From CAIZGX01 sp044374295 (lineage in GTDB: Bacteria > Bacteroidota > Bacteroidia > Flavobacteriales_D > Sanyastnellaceae): a stretch of DNA of 20,092 nucleotides. Of this stretch, positions 1 to 7,875 are shown one piece after another. The stretch lies in NCBI GenBank assembly GCA_044374295.1, contig JBILOU010000039.1:1-20092 (forward strand). Reading direction: 5' to 3'. The stretch's first letter is position 1. Each line of letters begins with the position of its first letter. Made by a program: the position numbers and the translations under genes. The notes below the pieces were generated by a model. That model was not told where the DNA came from, ran no database searches, and saw nothing but the letters and a program-made list of their open reading frames with translations.

Positions 1-3000
1 AATTGAAGCGTTACGAAATCGCTTGCTGGATTTGGGAAGATTGAAACATTTGCGATTGAAACTAAATCTGTTTTCTCTAACTCTGAAGCAGGAGTTTCAG
101 CTAATTCAAGTGCACTCACACCCGCAACAATTTTCACGTTGGCAATTGCACGTACTGGTGAAGTTCCACAAGCGTTGGTTGCTGTTACAGACATGGTGTA
201 ACCGGTTCCAATGATGTTGGTAGCATTCACAGTGATTGCATTGTTACCTTGACCAGATGCTATGCTACCGAAGTTTGCAGCAACGGTCCAGTTGTAAGTC
301 ATACCCGCAACGTTCACTACAGAGTAAGGAACTGCTGTTTGGTTTTGAGAAACTGTTCTTGTACCTGTGATTACGCTTGGCGTAAGTGGCATGTTCAAAG
401 AAATTGTTTTGTTCTTAGCAGAGCTGGTACCACAACCGTTTGAAGCAGTTACTGAAACAACACCCGGTACAGTGAAACCACTATCGAATGTGATTGTGGC
501 AATGTTTGTTCCTTGTCCAGCTGTTACGCTAGCACCTGTTGGAGCAGTCCAGTTGTACGAAGTAGCGCCTGGCATAGTGGCGGCAGTAAATATTCTAGAG
601 TCGCCAGGACATGCTTTTGCAGATGACGCAGCTAAAGTTGCAGGTGTTGCTGGAGCAATACGCTTAACTTGGAAGAATTTGAAAGCGCTGTTACCACATG
701 CGTTTACCGCGCGAACTTTTAGTGCTGAAGTAACGAACGTATCGTTGAAAGAAACGGTAATTGTGTTTGTTCCTTGTCCGCTTTCGATAGTCATTCCTGC
801 TGGAGCAACCCACTCGTAAGTTGTACCTGAAACCGCTGGAGTTGAGTAAGTCGTTGTACCTTCTGTTAAGAAAGCGCAAGCGTATACTTCTCCGGTTACA
901 ATTGCTGGGGTTGAAGGAGCCCCTGTTTGGATGGTGAGGTTTAACACATCAGTTACAACACATCCGTCTGCATTTACAGTCGCATTCGTGTATGTTCCCG
1001 AAGTTGTATAGGTTTGTCCGTTCCAAGTAAATGAATTACAAGCTACTTCTGTTTGAGTAGTTCCCGGAACTGTGCATGGAGTAACAGAGAAAGCTGAAAG
1101 TGTGCTACTAACTTCGTTGGCAAGTATTACTATGTCTTGTCCGGTTGGTGAATCGGCAGCCGGGATGAAAATAATTCCTTCAGCACCAAGATCAGGACCA
1201 TTACCACTAAGTGTTCTGTTGTTTGCGTATCCTACGAATACTGGAGCAGATGGATTTTCAATATTGAAAATCATAACTCCACCAACTCTTTCTAATGAAA
1301 CAAAAGCATATGGTCTTCCTGCAATAACTGCAGTAGTTATTCCCTCTGGTTCTGGACCTTTGTCATCGCTTCTGTTCTTTAAGGATGCTGAACCACTAGA
1401 ATTCGAGGCATTAAAGAATGATGATGTATTAGGAGAACTTGCAGTAATTTGCTCAATTAAATCTTTTGAATCAAAAACTAAGGACCCTGTTTCGGCGTTA
1501 AAAATACTGAATGAACGTCCACCCATTACATGAATTTCATCGTAGTCACCATCTCCGTCAGTATCACCCGAGTATTTCAACCCACTTAGTCTCCCTAAGA
1601 ATTTGTTGTTACGAAGGATTCTTGCATCTGGGAAAGCTGTTGCGTCTAGGTTGTTGAAAGTAGAAGAGCTAATTCTGTTGGCATCAACGACACTCCCGAA
1701 TTCTCTTGAGTCACCTTCGTTTGCGGTGAAAATGAGCCCTGTTCCACCAACAGTTAAGTAAGAGATTGCATCAGGCATGTGAACACCTTTGATTGGAAGG
1801 TTACCTGTAATTAAAATAGAGCCACTTTGATCTGAGGCATCCATTGCATTTCCTGAGCCAGCAGCGTAGCTGATGTATCCTAATGGACGAAGGTCTTCAA
1901 TGGTGTTTGTTGTAAGGTTAATTACAAGCATCGCATTATTCTCTTGAAGGGAAACATAAGCGTGAGTATTATCGTCAGAAACTGCGATATACTCCGGCTC
2001 TAAATCTTGAGCAACTGAAGCACTTGTGCTGAAAATACGAATACCTGATGCGCGAAGAGTTTCCTCTTGTCCATTAAAAGCTGTCAAAGAAATTTGTGTT
2101 GTGTTCGCTGAAGTCAAATCTGCAACACCACCACTGATATCAACAATTGTAACTGAACCTTCTGGATCAACAGAATAATCTGAGTTTGGTTCACCTTCAT
2201 TCGCAACAAGTACCTTTGTGTAATCCTTCGAAAAACAAACCATATCTGGCATGGCCCCAGCGACAACCTGATTGACAAAGCCTCCGTTATAGTCAAGGAA
2301 TAAAACTGAACCATTTTCTTGTGGATTCGAATTCTCAATTGCGCAAACCACTATTCCATCTCGCACAGCAACGGAGTTAATATTACCATATGGCGACATA
2401 TCAATCGATGAAATGATTGAAGGTGCTGTTGGGTTTGCAAAATCCACAATATCCAATTTGTTTGCAACACTGTTTGCAATAAACAATCTCTGAGTCAATC
2501 TACAATGTCCAACAATCTCTGCTGAATTTGCACCAGCAGCTCCGTTAGAGAAACTTGAAAGCAAGTTCATGTTTAACTGATTAGATGCTTCTGGAGCAAC
2601 ATAATCGTTGTCTTTGATAAAGATGATTCTGTAGTTGTTAGTAGCATCAACCGTTGCATAATCAGCTCCGGAGATTTTAACAACAATACGCTCCGCTTTT
2701 TCAGATAAATTATCATCCGCAATAGTAATGGTGTTATTGAATACACCATTTGTGTTAGCTGGGATAACCAAAGAGTCGGTCCATGTAAAATCCAAACCTT
2801 CTGTAGCATCGCTGTAAACAGATAATGAGAAATGGACAGTTGTGTTAAATGAAGTAGCGTTAGCCATTGTAACAGGAACAGTTACGGTACCTGCGTTTTC
2901 ATTTACAAAAATGAAGTTCGAAGCAGAAGCAATTGATAAGGCTCCCAAAGCGCAATTCAATGTAGTTGATCCGTCGCAGTTCTCATCAATATCGTTGTAG

Positions 3001-3284
3001 CACTGCTCGTTAGCTCCAGGATTAACAGTAGATGCTGCGTCGTTGCAGTCTGCAGCTAGAAGTGCGTAACCCACAGGAAGTGAACAGGCCATCGTGGTTG
3101 TTCCATCAACACCGTATCCATCTCCGTCTTCATCTAAGTAGTAAGCAACTTCATAAGTACAATCATTGGAGGCAATTGTGGCATTCTCATCATAATTACA
3201 AGCAAAAGCATCTGTACATCCCGTAACTGGAAATCCAGCCAATATTGCATCACCTGGTGAACCTATATTCGCTGCCACGTTAGG
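1..3284 (-). CDS. Large secreted multidomain protein, C-terminal portion after a frameshift (choice-of-anchor-I-like propeller, PKD/Ig-like repeats, T9SS sorting domain)
   Basis: An uninterrupted reading frame runs leftward from the in-frame stop at 3285-3287 and off the window edge. It continues the lamin-tail fragment at 3263-3823 after a frameshift. Reading N to C: a Cys-rich motif (GCTDAFACNYDENAT, about 3225-3150); a MopE-like metal-binding motif with DEDGDGYG, DCNDAAST and NCDG (about 3150-2955); a Calx-beta-like segment (about 2950-2590); a roughly 490-residue region with VANEGEPNSDYS, DPEGSV and FTANEGDSREFG, typical of choice-of-anchor I/alkaline-phosphatase-like beta-propellers (about 2550-1080); one SFTWNGQTYTTSGTYT repeat; then about three PKD/Ig-like domains with YEW, YNW and YNW cores (about 925-125). 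The last residues, SIFPNPASDFVTLQ, are the beginning of a type A T9SS C-terminal sorting domain, so only about 60-70 residues should be missing beyond position 1. The role is presumably an exported surface or released protein; whether the propeller is enzymatic is unknown. Confidence 0.85.
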
Positions 3285-3823
3285 TTAGCACTTGCAAAAG
3301 ATTGCTGTCCTTCAACAACACCCACTGTGCTTAACACACCAACATAAGATGTGTTTATTGTTCCATCAGCGTTGTATCCCCAAAAGAACGAAGAACCAGC
3401 AGTTGCAGCGCCGAAAGAAACTCGGTTCACTTCAGCGCCAAGTTCATCAAAAACAACAACTCCGTCTCCGTTTGAAGATAAACCAGCGCCAGAACCAGAA
3501 TAAGTTCCTACTTGAACGGTGTTTGCTATACCCCAAAACGTTCTATAGTCTGCTGCAAAAGTTGCAGATCCTGACTCTCCAAAAATTACGCTTTCGCCAG
3601 AGGCAATAGAAGTAACTCCGTTCAAAGCCAATGAATTAGCATATGAAAATGAACCATCGTCCATTTTGTATCCTGTGAGTGTTACTGGTGAAGTTCCTAG
3701 ATTGGTTAATTCAAACCAATCGGCAGTTCCTCCTGAAGACATTACTTCGGTAATTCGAAGTTGGGCATTTGATGTGCTGATTAACATGAACAGCGCTCCA
3801 AAAATAAAGGCTATTTTTTTCAT
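3263..3823 (-). CDS. N-terminal fragment of the same secreted protein: signal peptide plus lamin-tail domain, cut short by a frameshift
   Basis: This 186-codon frame starts with a clear Sec signal peptide (MKKIAFIFGALFMLISTSNA, likely cleavage before QLRITEV). It continues as a lamin-tail domain (LTD): LRITEVMSSGGTADWFELTN, then GYKMDDGSFSY and SGESVIFGES, up to VVEGQQSFASAN. LTDs are common at the N-terminus of Bacteroidota exported proteins and are usually followed by NIGSPG. Here NIGSPG is present, but in another frame, because of the duplication at 3279-3288. The true gene therefore extends from 3823 leftward beyond position 1, about 1,340 residues in all. As sequenced, translation would end with LTWQRI at 3263 and release an isolated lamin-tail domain with no T9SS signal. 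The start is well supported by the signal peptide and the A-rich leader before the ATG. It could also be classed as the 5' part of a pseudogene, or as an OFF allele. Confidence 0.85.
   Translation of the reverse strand: MKKIAFIFGALFMLISTSNAQLRITEVMSSGGTADWFELTNLGTSPVTLTGYKMDDGSFSYANSLALNGVTSIASGESVIFGESGSATFAADYRTFWGIANTVQVGTYSGSGAGLSSNGDGVVVFDELGAEVNRVSFGAATAGSSFFWGYNADGTINTSYVGVLSTVGVVEGQQSFASANLTWQRI
3279..3288 (-). repeat. Frame-breaking 5-bp tandem duplication (CTAAC x2)
   Basis: On the coding (minus) strand the sequence reads TG-CTAAC-CTAAC-GTGG. In the upstream frame this leads to a TAG at 3263-3265; the downstream frame is closed on its upstream side by TAA at 3285-3287. Deleting one CTAAC gives the continuous codons for SFASAN-VAANIGSPG, which joins lamin-tail end to NIGSPG as expected for this family. 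A tandem duplication is thus the simplest cause of the frameshift. A single missing base nearby would also restore the frame. Sequencing or assembly error cannot be excluded from one sequence. Confidence 0.8.
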
Positions 3824-3867
3824 TTTGTAAAGGTTTTAGTAACTGCAAAGGTGGCTACTTAACAAGC

Positions 3868-3890
3868 TAACGCACATTTTATTAGCGTTA
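3868..3890. promoter_or_regulatory. Inverted repeat TAACGC-N11-GCGTTA, possible operator
   Basis: Perfect 6-bp half-sites, TAACGC at 3868-3873 and GCGTTA at 3885-3890, are separated by 11 AT-rich bases. Centre-to-centre spacing is 17 bp, not a whole number of helical turns. It sits between two divergent genes, just upstream of the weak leftward promoter candidate, where a regulator dimer could act. No T-run follows either side, so it is not a normal terminator. A chance occurrence is possible. Confidence 0.3.
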
Positions 3891-3952
3891 TGAATAGATA
3901 AAGAAGATAACGTCTTTTGTTAACTCAATGTTTTTTCACTCCTGCTGGTTTT

Positions 3953-3960
3953 TATTTTTG
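3953..3960 (+). promoter_or_regulatory. Candidate Bacteroidota -7 element for the MBOAT gene
   Basis: TATTTTTG matches the TAnnTTTG -7 consensus used by the primary sigma factor of Bacteroidota and would give a leader of about 40 nt before the ATG at 4008. No convincing TTTG -33 box lies at the usual spacing. The region is T-rich, so the match may be fortuitous. Confidence 0.3.
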
Positions 3961-4007
3961 ATATCCACCAAACACTTAGATTAGAAATTCAGCTTATTTT
4001 TGCACAC

Positions 4008-5420
4008 ATGCTCTTCAGCTCTTTTGACTTTCTTGTCTTTTTTCCAACAGTAACGTTGGCTTATTTTATGATGCCTGAAAAATTCAGGAACACTTGGCTA
4101 TTGCTTGTGAGTTGTTTTTTTTACATGTTCCTTATCCCCTACTACATCATAATTCTGCTCGGCACAATCAGCACTGACTTCATTGCAGGGAAATACATTT
4201 ACAAGGAAAATAATCCAAATAGAAGAAAACAAATTCTTACATTAAGTTTAATCATTAACATTGGGATCTTGTTTTTTTTCAAGTACTACAATTTCTTCGC
4301 TGGCGAATTTGCTCAACTTTTCGGAACACAAAACACCGACGATTTTCTTTATCGAGTAGCACTTCCAATTGGACTGTCATTTCACACCTTTCAATCCATG
4401 TCCTACACAATCGAAATCTATCGGGGACATTGCATTCCTGAAAAAAACTATTTCCGCTTCATGCTGTTTGTCATGTTCTACCCTCAGCTTGTTGCAGGCC
4501 CAATTGAACGTCCTCAGAATTTACTTTTTCAATTTAATGAAAAGAAAACATTCAGTTACGATAGAGTAAAATCCGGACTTTGGTTAATGCTTATTGGTTT
4601 CTTCAAGAAGATTGTAGTTGCAGATCGGCTCTCAGTTTTAGTCGATTCCGTGTATGCCAATCCTGATGGATTCAAAGGTATACCAATCCTGCTTGCCATT
4701 GTATTTTTCACCATTCAAATTTATTGTGACTTCAGTGGATACACTGACATTGCGCGAGGCGCTGCAAGGGTAATGGGTTTTGAACTTATGGAAAATTTCC
4801 GTTTGCCTTACTTTTCGAAATCTATTGGCGAATTTTGGTCGCGTTGGCACATTTCATTATCTGGTTGGTTCAAGGACTACTTGTACATTCCATTAGGCGG
4901 AAACAAAGTAAACGCCTTTAAAGTTATTCGAAATGTATTCATTGTATTTCTTGTTTCCGGCTTGTGGCACGGTGCGAATTGGACCTTCATTATTTGGGGA
5001 GCCATGCATGGATTGGTAGTTATTATTGAAAGACTAACTCATTTTTCAAAGTCAAAATTCTCTACCTATTTCGGAACGCTATATTCTTTTCTTGTGGTAT
5101 CCATTCTTTGGGTCTTCTTCCGCGCAGAGGATATTAATCAAGCTCTAGAAATTTTTAAGAATGCCCTGCAATTTCCGCAGACCGGAATTAGCATTCAGTT
5201 CCGAGGATTGGGATTAACGATAAACGACCTTGTGCTTTCCGCTTGCTTCGTGACTTTGTTATTTGCCCACGACCTATTCGCAAATAAGGTAAATATATAC
5301 GATTGGGTTCAGCGAAGAACTGCAGTTGCAAGATGGTCAATTTATTACTTCATAGTCATACTTGTCATTTTCTATTCAATTACCGACGGAACCAAGAACT
5401 TCATATACTTTCAATTTTAA
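4008..5420 (+). CDS. MBOAT-family O-acyltransferase (AlgI/DltB-like)
   Basis: This 470-residue polytopic inner-membrane protein of the membrane-bound O-acyltransferase family matches the usual AlgI-like length. N-terminal MLFSSFDFLVFF is the typical start of the family. The signature regions are FWSRWHISLSGWFKDYLYIP (276-295) followed by LGGNK, and GLWHGANWTFIIWG (318-331), with H321 at the position of the catalytic histidine; FYPQLVAGPIERP (158-169) and YCDFSGYTDIARG (239-251) are also conserved. Members transfer an acyl group, often acetyl, from the cytoplasmic side across the membrane to an extracytoplasmic partner that esterifies a polysaccharide. Only one base separates it from the SGNH-like gene at 5422, consistent with a two-gene acylation module. 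The acyl group and the acceptor polymer cannot be told from the sequence; the neighbouring glycan locus is the obvious candidate. Confidence 0.93.
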   Translation: MLFSSFDFLVFFPTVTLAYFMMPEKFRNTWLLLVSCFFYMFLIPYYIIILLGTISTDFIAGKYIYKENNPNRRKQILTLSLIINIGILFFFKYYNFFAGEFAQLFGTQNTDDFLYRVALPIGLSFHTFQSMSYTIEIYRGHCIPEKNYFRFMLFVMFYPQLVAGPIERPQNLLFQFNEKKTFSYDRVKSGLWLMLIGFFKKIVVADRLSVLVDSVYANPDGFKGIPILLAIVFFTIQIYCDFSGYTDIARGAARVMGFELMENFRLPYFSKSIGEFWSRWHISLSGWFKDYLYIPLGGNKVNAFKVIRNVFIVFLVSGLWHGANWTFIIWGAMHGLVVIIERLTHFSKSKFSTYFGTLYSFLVVSILWVFFRAEDINQALEIFKNALQFPQTGISIQFRGLGLTINDLVLSACFVTLLFAHDLFANKVNIYDWVQRRTAVARWSIYYFIVILVIFYSITDGTKNFIYFQF

Positions 5421-5421
5421 T

Positions 5422-6336
5422 ATGAAAAAGTTTATCCTGAAATTGGTGCTATTTTCCAGTCCATTTGCAATTTGGTTCAGTATTGTAGCCTGGATAGACC
5501 CTTTCAATTTCTTCAACAACAAATCGAAAGAGGAAATTCAGGCTCGTGAAGATAAAATTCGTCCGCTGAATAGCATGCTTTTCAATATGATTCAATACAA
5601 ACACAATCCCACGGAAGTAATTTTCATTGGTGACTCTCGAACACGTATAGTCTCAGATTCTCTTTATCATTCACTTACCAATTTAAGCACATTCAACCTT
5701 TATTCAAACAGAGCCAAATTGAATGAAATGATTGACTTATTCTGGTATGCCGAGAGTTTTCAAAAACTTAAAAAAGTATACATAGGTGTTAACTTCAATT
5801 TATTCAACACCTACGCATTTGGTGCACGCTCTAAATCAAATAGTGAAATCTGTAACTCTAGTTTAAAATACATTACGAACAGAGCCGTTGGCGAAGCTAC
5901 CGGTATAATGCTTAACCTTGTCTCACTCGCTCCAGAGAAAAAACCGAATCAAATTGAATTTTGGAAATACAACATCGAAGAAAAATCTGCTGACTTCTAT
6001 TCCAAATACGGTTTCCCGTCGGAAGCAGTTAGCCAACTCTCTGAAATTGCAAAACACTGCAAAATACATAACATTGATTTAACATTTGTTGTGCTCCCGC
6101 ATGCAGAACCCATGCGCAAAAAGGTTTTGTATTACAACTTAACAAACCAAGAAGCTGTTTTCAAGAGTACCATTTGCGAAATAGCAACAACAATAGATTA
6201 CGATTATGAAAATGCTGTAACTTGCGACACCACTAATTTTGGTGACCCCATTCATTTTAAAAAACACATCGGAGAGCTGATTGCGAAAGAGCTTGCCACT
6301 AAAGATTATCAGATTGGCAAAGCCCTGAAGAATTAA
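5422..6336 (+). CDS. Membrane-anchored SGNH-like (AlgJ/AlgX/DltD-type) partner of the MBOAT protein
   Basis: The chosen ATG at 5422 is one base after the MBOAT stop and gives a 304-residue protein. An upstream TTG at 5362 would add residues inside the MBOAT coding region before the obvious MKKFILK membrane start, so it is less likely. One N-terminal transmembrane or uncleaved signal segment (about 5-25) is followed by a periplasmic domain with VIFIGDSRTRI (66-76), in which G70-D71-S72 matches SGNH block I. Near the C-terminus, GDPIHF places D275 and H278 in the DxxH arrangement of block V. The layout agrees with SGNH-fold acetyltransferase or esterase proteins encoded next to MBOAT genes, which complete the acyl transfer to the polysaccharide. 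Direct homology to AlgJ or DltD is not claimed, as overall similarity could not be tested. Confidence 0.75.
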   Translation: MKKFILKLVLFSSPFAIWFSIVAWIDPFNFFNNKSKEEIQAREDKIRPLNSMLFNMIQYKHNPTEVIFIGDSRTRIVSDSLYHSLTNLSTFNLYSNRAKLNEMIDLFWYAESFQKLKKVYIGVNFNLFNTYAFGARSKSNSEICNSSLKYITNRAVGEATGIMLNLVSLAPEKKPNQIEFWKYNIEEKSADFYSKYGFPSEAVSQLSEIAKHCKIHNIDLTFVVLPHAEPMRKKVLYYNLTNQEAVFKSTICEIATTIDYDYENAVTCDTTNFGDPIHFKKHIGELIAKELATKDYQIGKALKN

Positions 6337-6415
6337 TCTGTATTTTTTTAATTAGTTATAAATCTTTAACAAAAGAACTTCAATTATCTTGGTAAATTAG
6401 CATCAAATTTGAATC
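6337..6415 (+). promoter_or_regulatory. Intergenic gap with possible promoter for the beta-barrel gene
   Basis: This short AT-rich spacer contains AATTAA and TTAATT arms around a T-run at about 6333-6354, giving only a weak all-AT hairpin. It also holds CAAATTTG at 6404-6411, one mismatch from TAnnTTTG but only 4 bp before the ATG. Neither is convincing alone; a promoter here is inferred mainly from the break in gene spacing. Confidence 0.2.
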
Positions 6416-7846
6416 ATGAAAAAAGTTTTTACCCTCGTTTGTCTTACAGCATTATTCAGTATCGCTTATTCTCAGAAGGAAGCTGAAAAGACTCCAGTAA
6501 AGAAATCACGATACTTTTCTATCGGAACAGGAACTTCAATTTCGCTTGGTGATCTTTCCAATTACTATTTCTTTCCGAAATTAAGTGAATTTGGTTCAGC
6601 GGCAAGAAGCGGACAAATGCTTGGATATGGGGTGTCCAATGCTTATGGCAAATTAGGATACGCTCTAGCTTTTCAAAATGGGGGGTTAAAAGGATACCAC
6701 GTGTCTAACTCAAACGACACCACGCAATTTCAAGGAAGCTTTTCATCTCTCACGTACAACCTTACTTTAAATTCGAACACCTTGCTTCAATTGCGCAAGA
6801 ATCCAAAGTTTACTTTCAACGGAAGCGTTGGCATAGGGGTATCCACCTACCGTTCTTTCAGTTACACTAAACCAAATGCAATAAGAGAATACGATGAGTT
6901 TTACGGATATGATTCCCAAACAAACACCAATGCAAACGGATTCGAAAGTACAGAACTTCATTTAACAAACAAGAAAACTACTTTAGTTGTTCCTGTTCAA
7001 TTTCAACTGAACTATGCAGTTAACTCGAACACCAGTGTTCAGTTCGTTATAAATCGTTCTTCATTTTTCACTGACAACATAGACGCGGGGTCGGTAGTTG
7101 GATTCAACAAAGACCGAGTTCTTTATCTTGGTCTAGGATTAACGCAAAACATTAACAACTCTAGTACAAACAATAAATTTTCTTTTTCTTCTATTAAAAA
7201 CTACCCTTTTGTTGTTTCTCTGCAAGGTGGCGCTTTTGCTGTAGTTGGAGATTTCATTCCAAACGAAAACGGCCCTTCTCCTGTAACTGCTTTGAAACTA
7301 TTGAACGGAAAAAATGGCTCTTCATATGGAATTGGTTTCAAGCAATATGTTGGAAAAAGATCAGCACTTTCTTTGAATTACACTTTGGCTAAAGCAACCG
7401 GATCAAGAACATTATCATTCGCAGACACACTTAGTCAAGCGTTCACACTTGATTTGTCTTCTTTAAGCTTTGATTACAGCTATGACATTAATTTTTCGAA
7501 AGATGAAAAAACTGTATTTTCCATAACCCCGTTCGTGGGTGTGGGTGTAGCTGGATTCAGAAGTAAATCTTACTTTTCAAGTGACAATTCAGTTATCGAC
7601 TCATTCAGCTACAATGAAGGCGAATCTTTCTCACCTGTGGCTTTTGCTGCCGGTGAATTCACAAGAAGAATTGTTATACCTGCGGGTGTGACTCTTTCAC
7701 TTCCATTAGGAGAAAAAATAAATATTCAAGCTACTTTCAACAACAACCATTATTTGTCTGATGGCTTAGACGGATTCGTAAACGAATTAAGTCGTAAAGA
7801 CCGCTCTTATCAAGCGAACTTAGGTATTTCATTTAAGCTGAAATAA
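6416..7846 (+). CDS. Outer-membrane beta-barrel protein with two tandem homologous halves
   Basis: The 476-residue protein has a Sec signal peptide (MKKVFTLVCLTALFSIAYSQ, cleavage near 19-20). The rest alternates polar and hydrophobic residues with many aromatic and Gly turns, as in outer-membrane beta-barrels. The two halves align at a nearly constant offset of 229-238 residues: SVGIGVSTYRSFSY (137-150) with FVGVGVAGFRSKSY (373-386); TLVVPVQFQLNY (189-200) with RIVIPAGVTLSL (418-429); FTDNID (218-223) with LSDGLD (447-452). It ends in a strand-like segment, QANLGISFKLK. Flanking gaps are 79 bp (5') and 29 bp (3'), so it may be a separate or linking unit between the acylation pair and the polysaccharide operon. 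A porin, glycan-export or structural role is possible; no family name is certain. Confidence 0.8.
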   Translation: MKKVFTLVCLTALFSIAYSQKEAEKTPVKKSRYFSIGTGTSISLGDLSNYYFFPKLSEFGSAARSGQMLGYGVSNAYGKLGYALAFQNGGLKGYHVSNSNDTTQFQGSFSSLTYNLTLNSNTLLQLRKNPKFTFNGSVGIGVSTYRSFSYTKPNAIREYDEFYGYDSQTNTNANGFESTELHLTNKKTTLVVPVQFQLNYAVNSNTSVQFVINRSSFFTDNIDAGSVVGFNKDRVLYLGLGLTQNINNSSTNNKFSFSSIKNYPFVVSLQGGAFAVVGDFIPNENGPSPVTALKLLNGKNGSSYGIGFKQYVGKRSALSLNYTLAKATGSRTLSFADTLSQAFTLDLSSLSFDYSYDINFSKDEKTVFSITPFVGVGVAGFRSKSYFSSDNSVIDSFSYNEGESFSPVAFAAGEFTRRIVIPAGVTLSLPLGEKINIQATFNNNHYLSDGLDGFVNELSRKDRSYQANLGISFKLK

Positions 7847-7850
7847 GGTA

Positions 7851-7864
7851 GCATTATTTAATGC
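7851..7864. repeat. 14-bp palindrome GCATTA-TT-TAATGC
   Basis: A perfect inverted repeat with a 2-base centre fills half of the 29-bp gap between the beta-barrel stop and the flippase start. It may form a weak hairpin (5-bp stem, 4-base loop), followed by ATCTTTAATTT, which is a poor U-tract. It could be a weak terminator or attenuator, a regulator site, or chance. Confidence 0.3.
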
Positions 7865-7875
7865 ATCTTTAATTT

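Larger units (their letters stand above)
3824..4007. other. Divergent intergenic region
   Basis: This 184-bp stretch separates the left secreted-protein gene (minus) from the MBOAT gene (plus) and must hold both promoters. It is AT-rich, with no open reading frame or RNA gene recognised. It contains an inverted repeat at 3868-3890, a rightward TAnnTTTG match at 3953-3960, and a weaker leftward match at 3846-3853 (CACCTTTG on the minus strand, one mismatch). A second TAnnTTTG match at 3995-4002 lies only 5 bp before the ATG. Confidence 0.6.

Noticed and set aside
367..819. 150-codon plus-strand open frame
   Set aside because: It is antisense to the PKD/Ig-like repeats of the left secreted protein, whose minus-strand frame is continuous and domain-like; the plus product resembles no protein family.
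1072..1533. 153-codon plus-strand frame
   Set aside because: Antisense to the beta-propeller region, which carries recognisable family motifs on the other strand.
3263..3290. Programmed -1 ribosomal frameshift joining the lamin-tail and propeller parts
   Set aside because: The needed shift is -1, but no slippery X-XXY-YYZ heptamer or following stem-loop is present in the short overlap; the 5-bp tandem duplication explains the shift better.
3292..3609. 105-codon plus-strand frame rich in Gln, Lys and Arg
   Set aside because: Low-complexity shadow opposite the lamin-tail coding sequence.
3995..4002. TAnnTTTG promoter match immediately before the MBOAT ATG
   Set aside because: Lying 5 bp before the ATG, it would give an essentially leaderless message, and no upstream TTTG box is at the right distance; the match at 3953-3960 is more plausible.
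5362..5421. Upstream TTG start for the SGNH-like protein
   Set aside because: It would lie in the MBOAT gene and place a polar extension before a typical MKK membrane-anchor start.
6333..6354. Intrinsic terminator after the SGNH-like gene
   Set aside because: Only six AT pairs (AATTAA/TTAATT) around a T-run; too weak to call a terminator.
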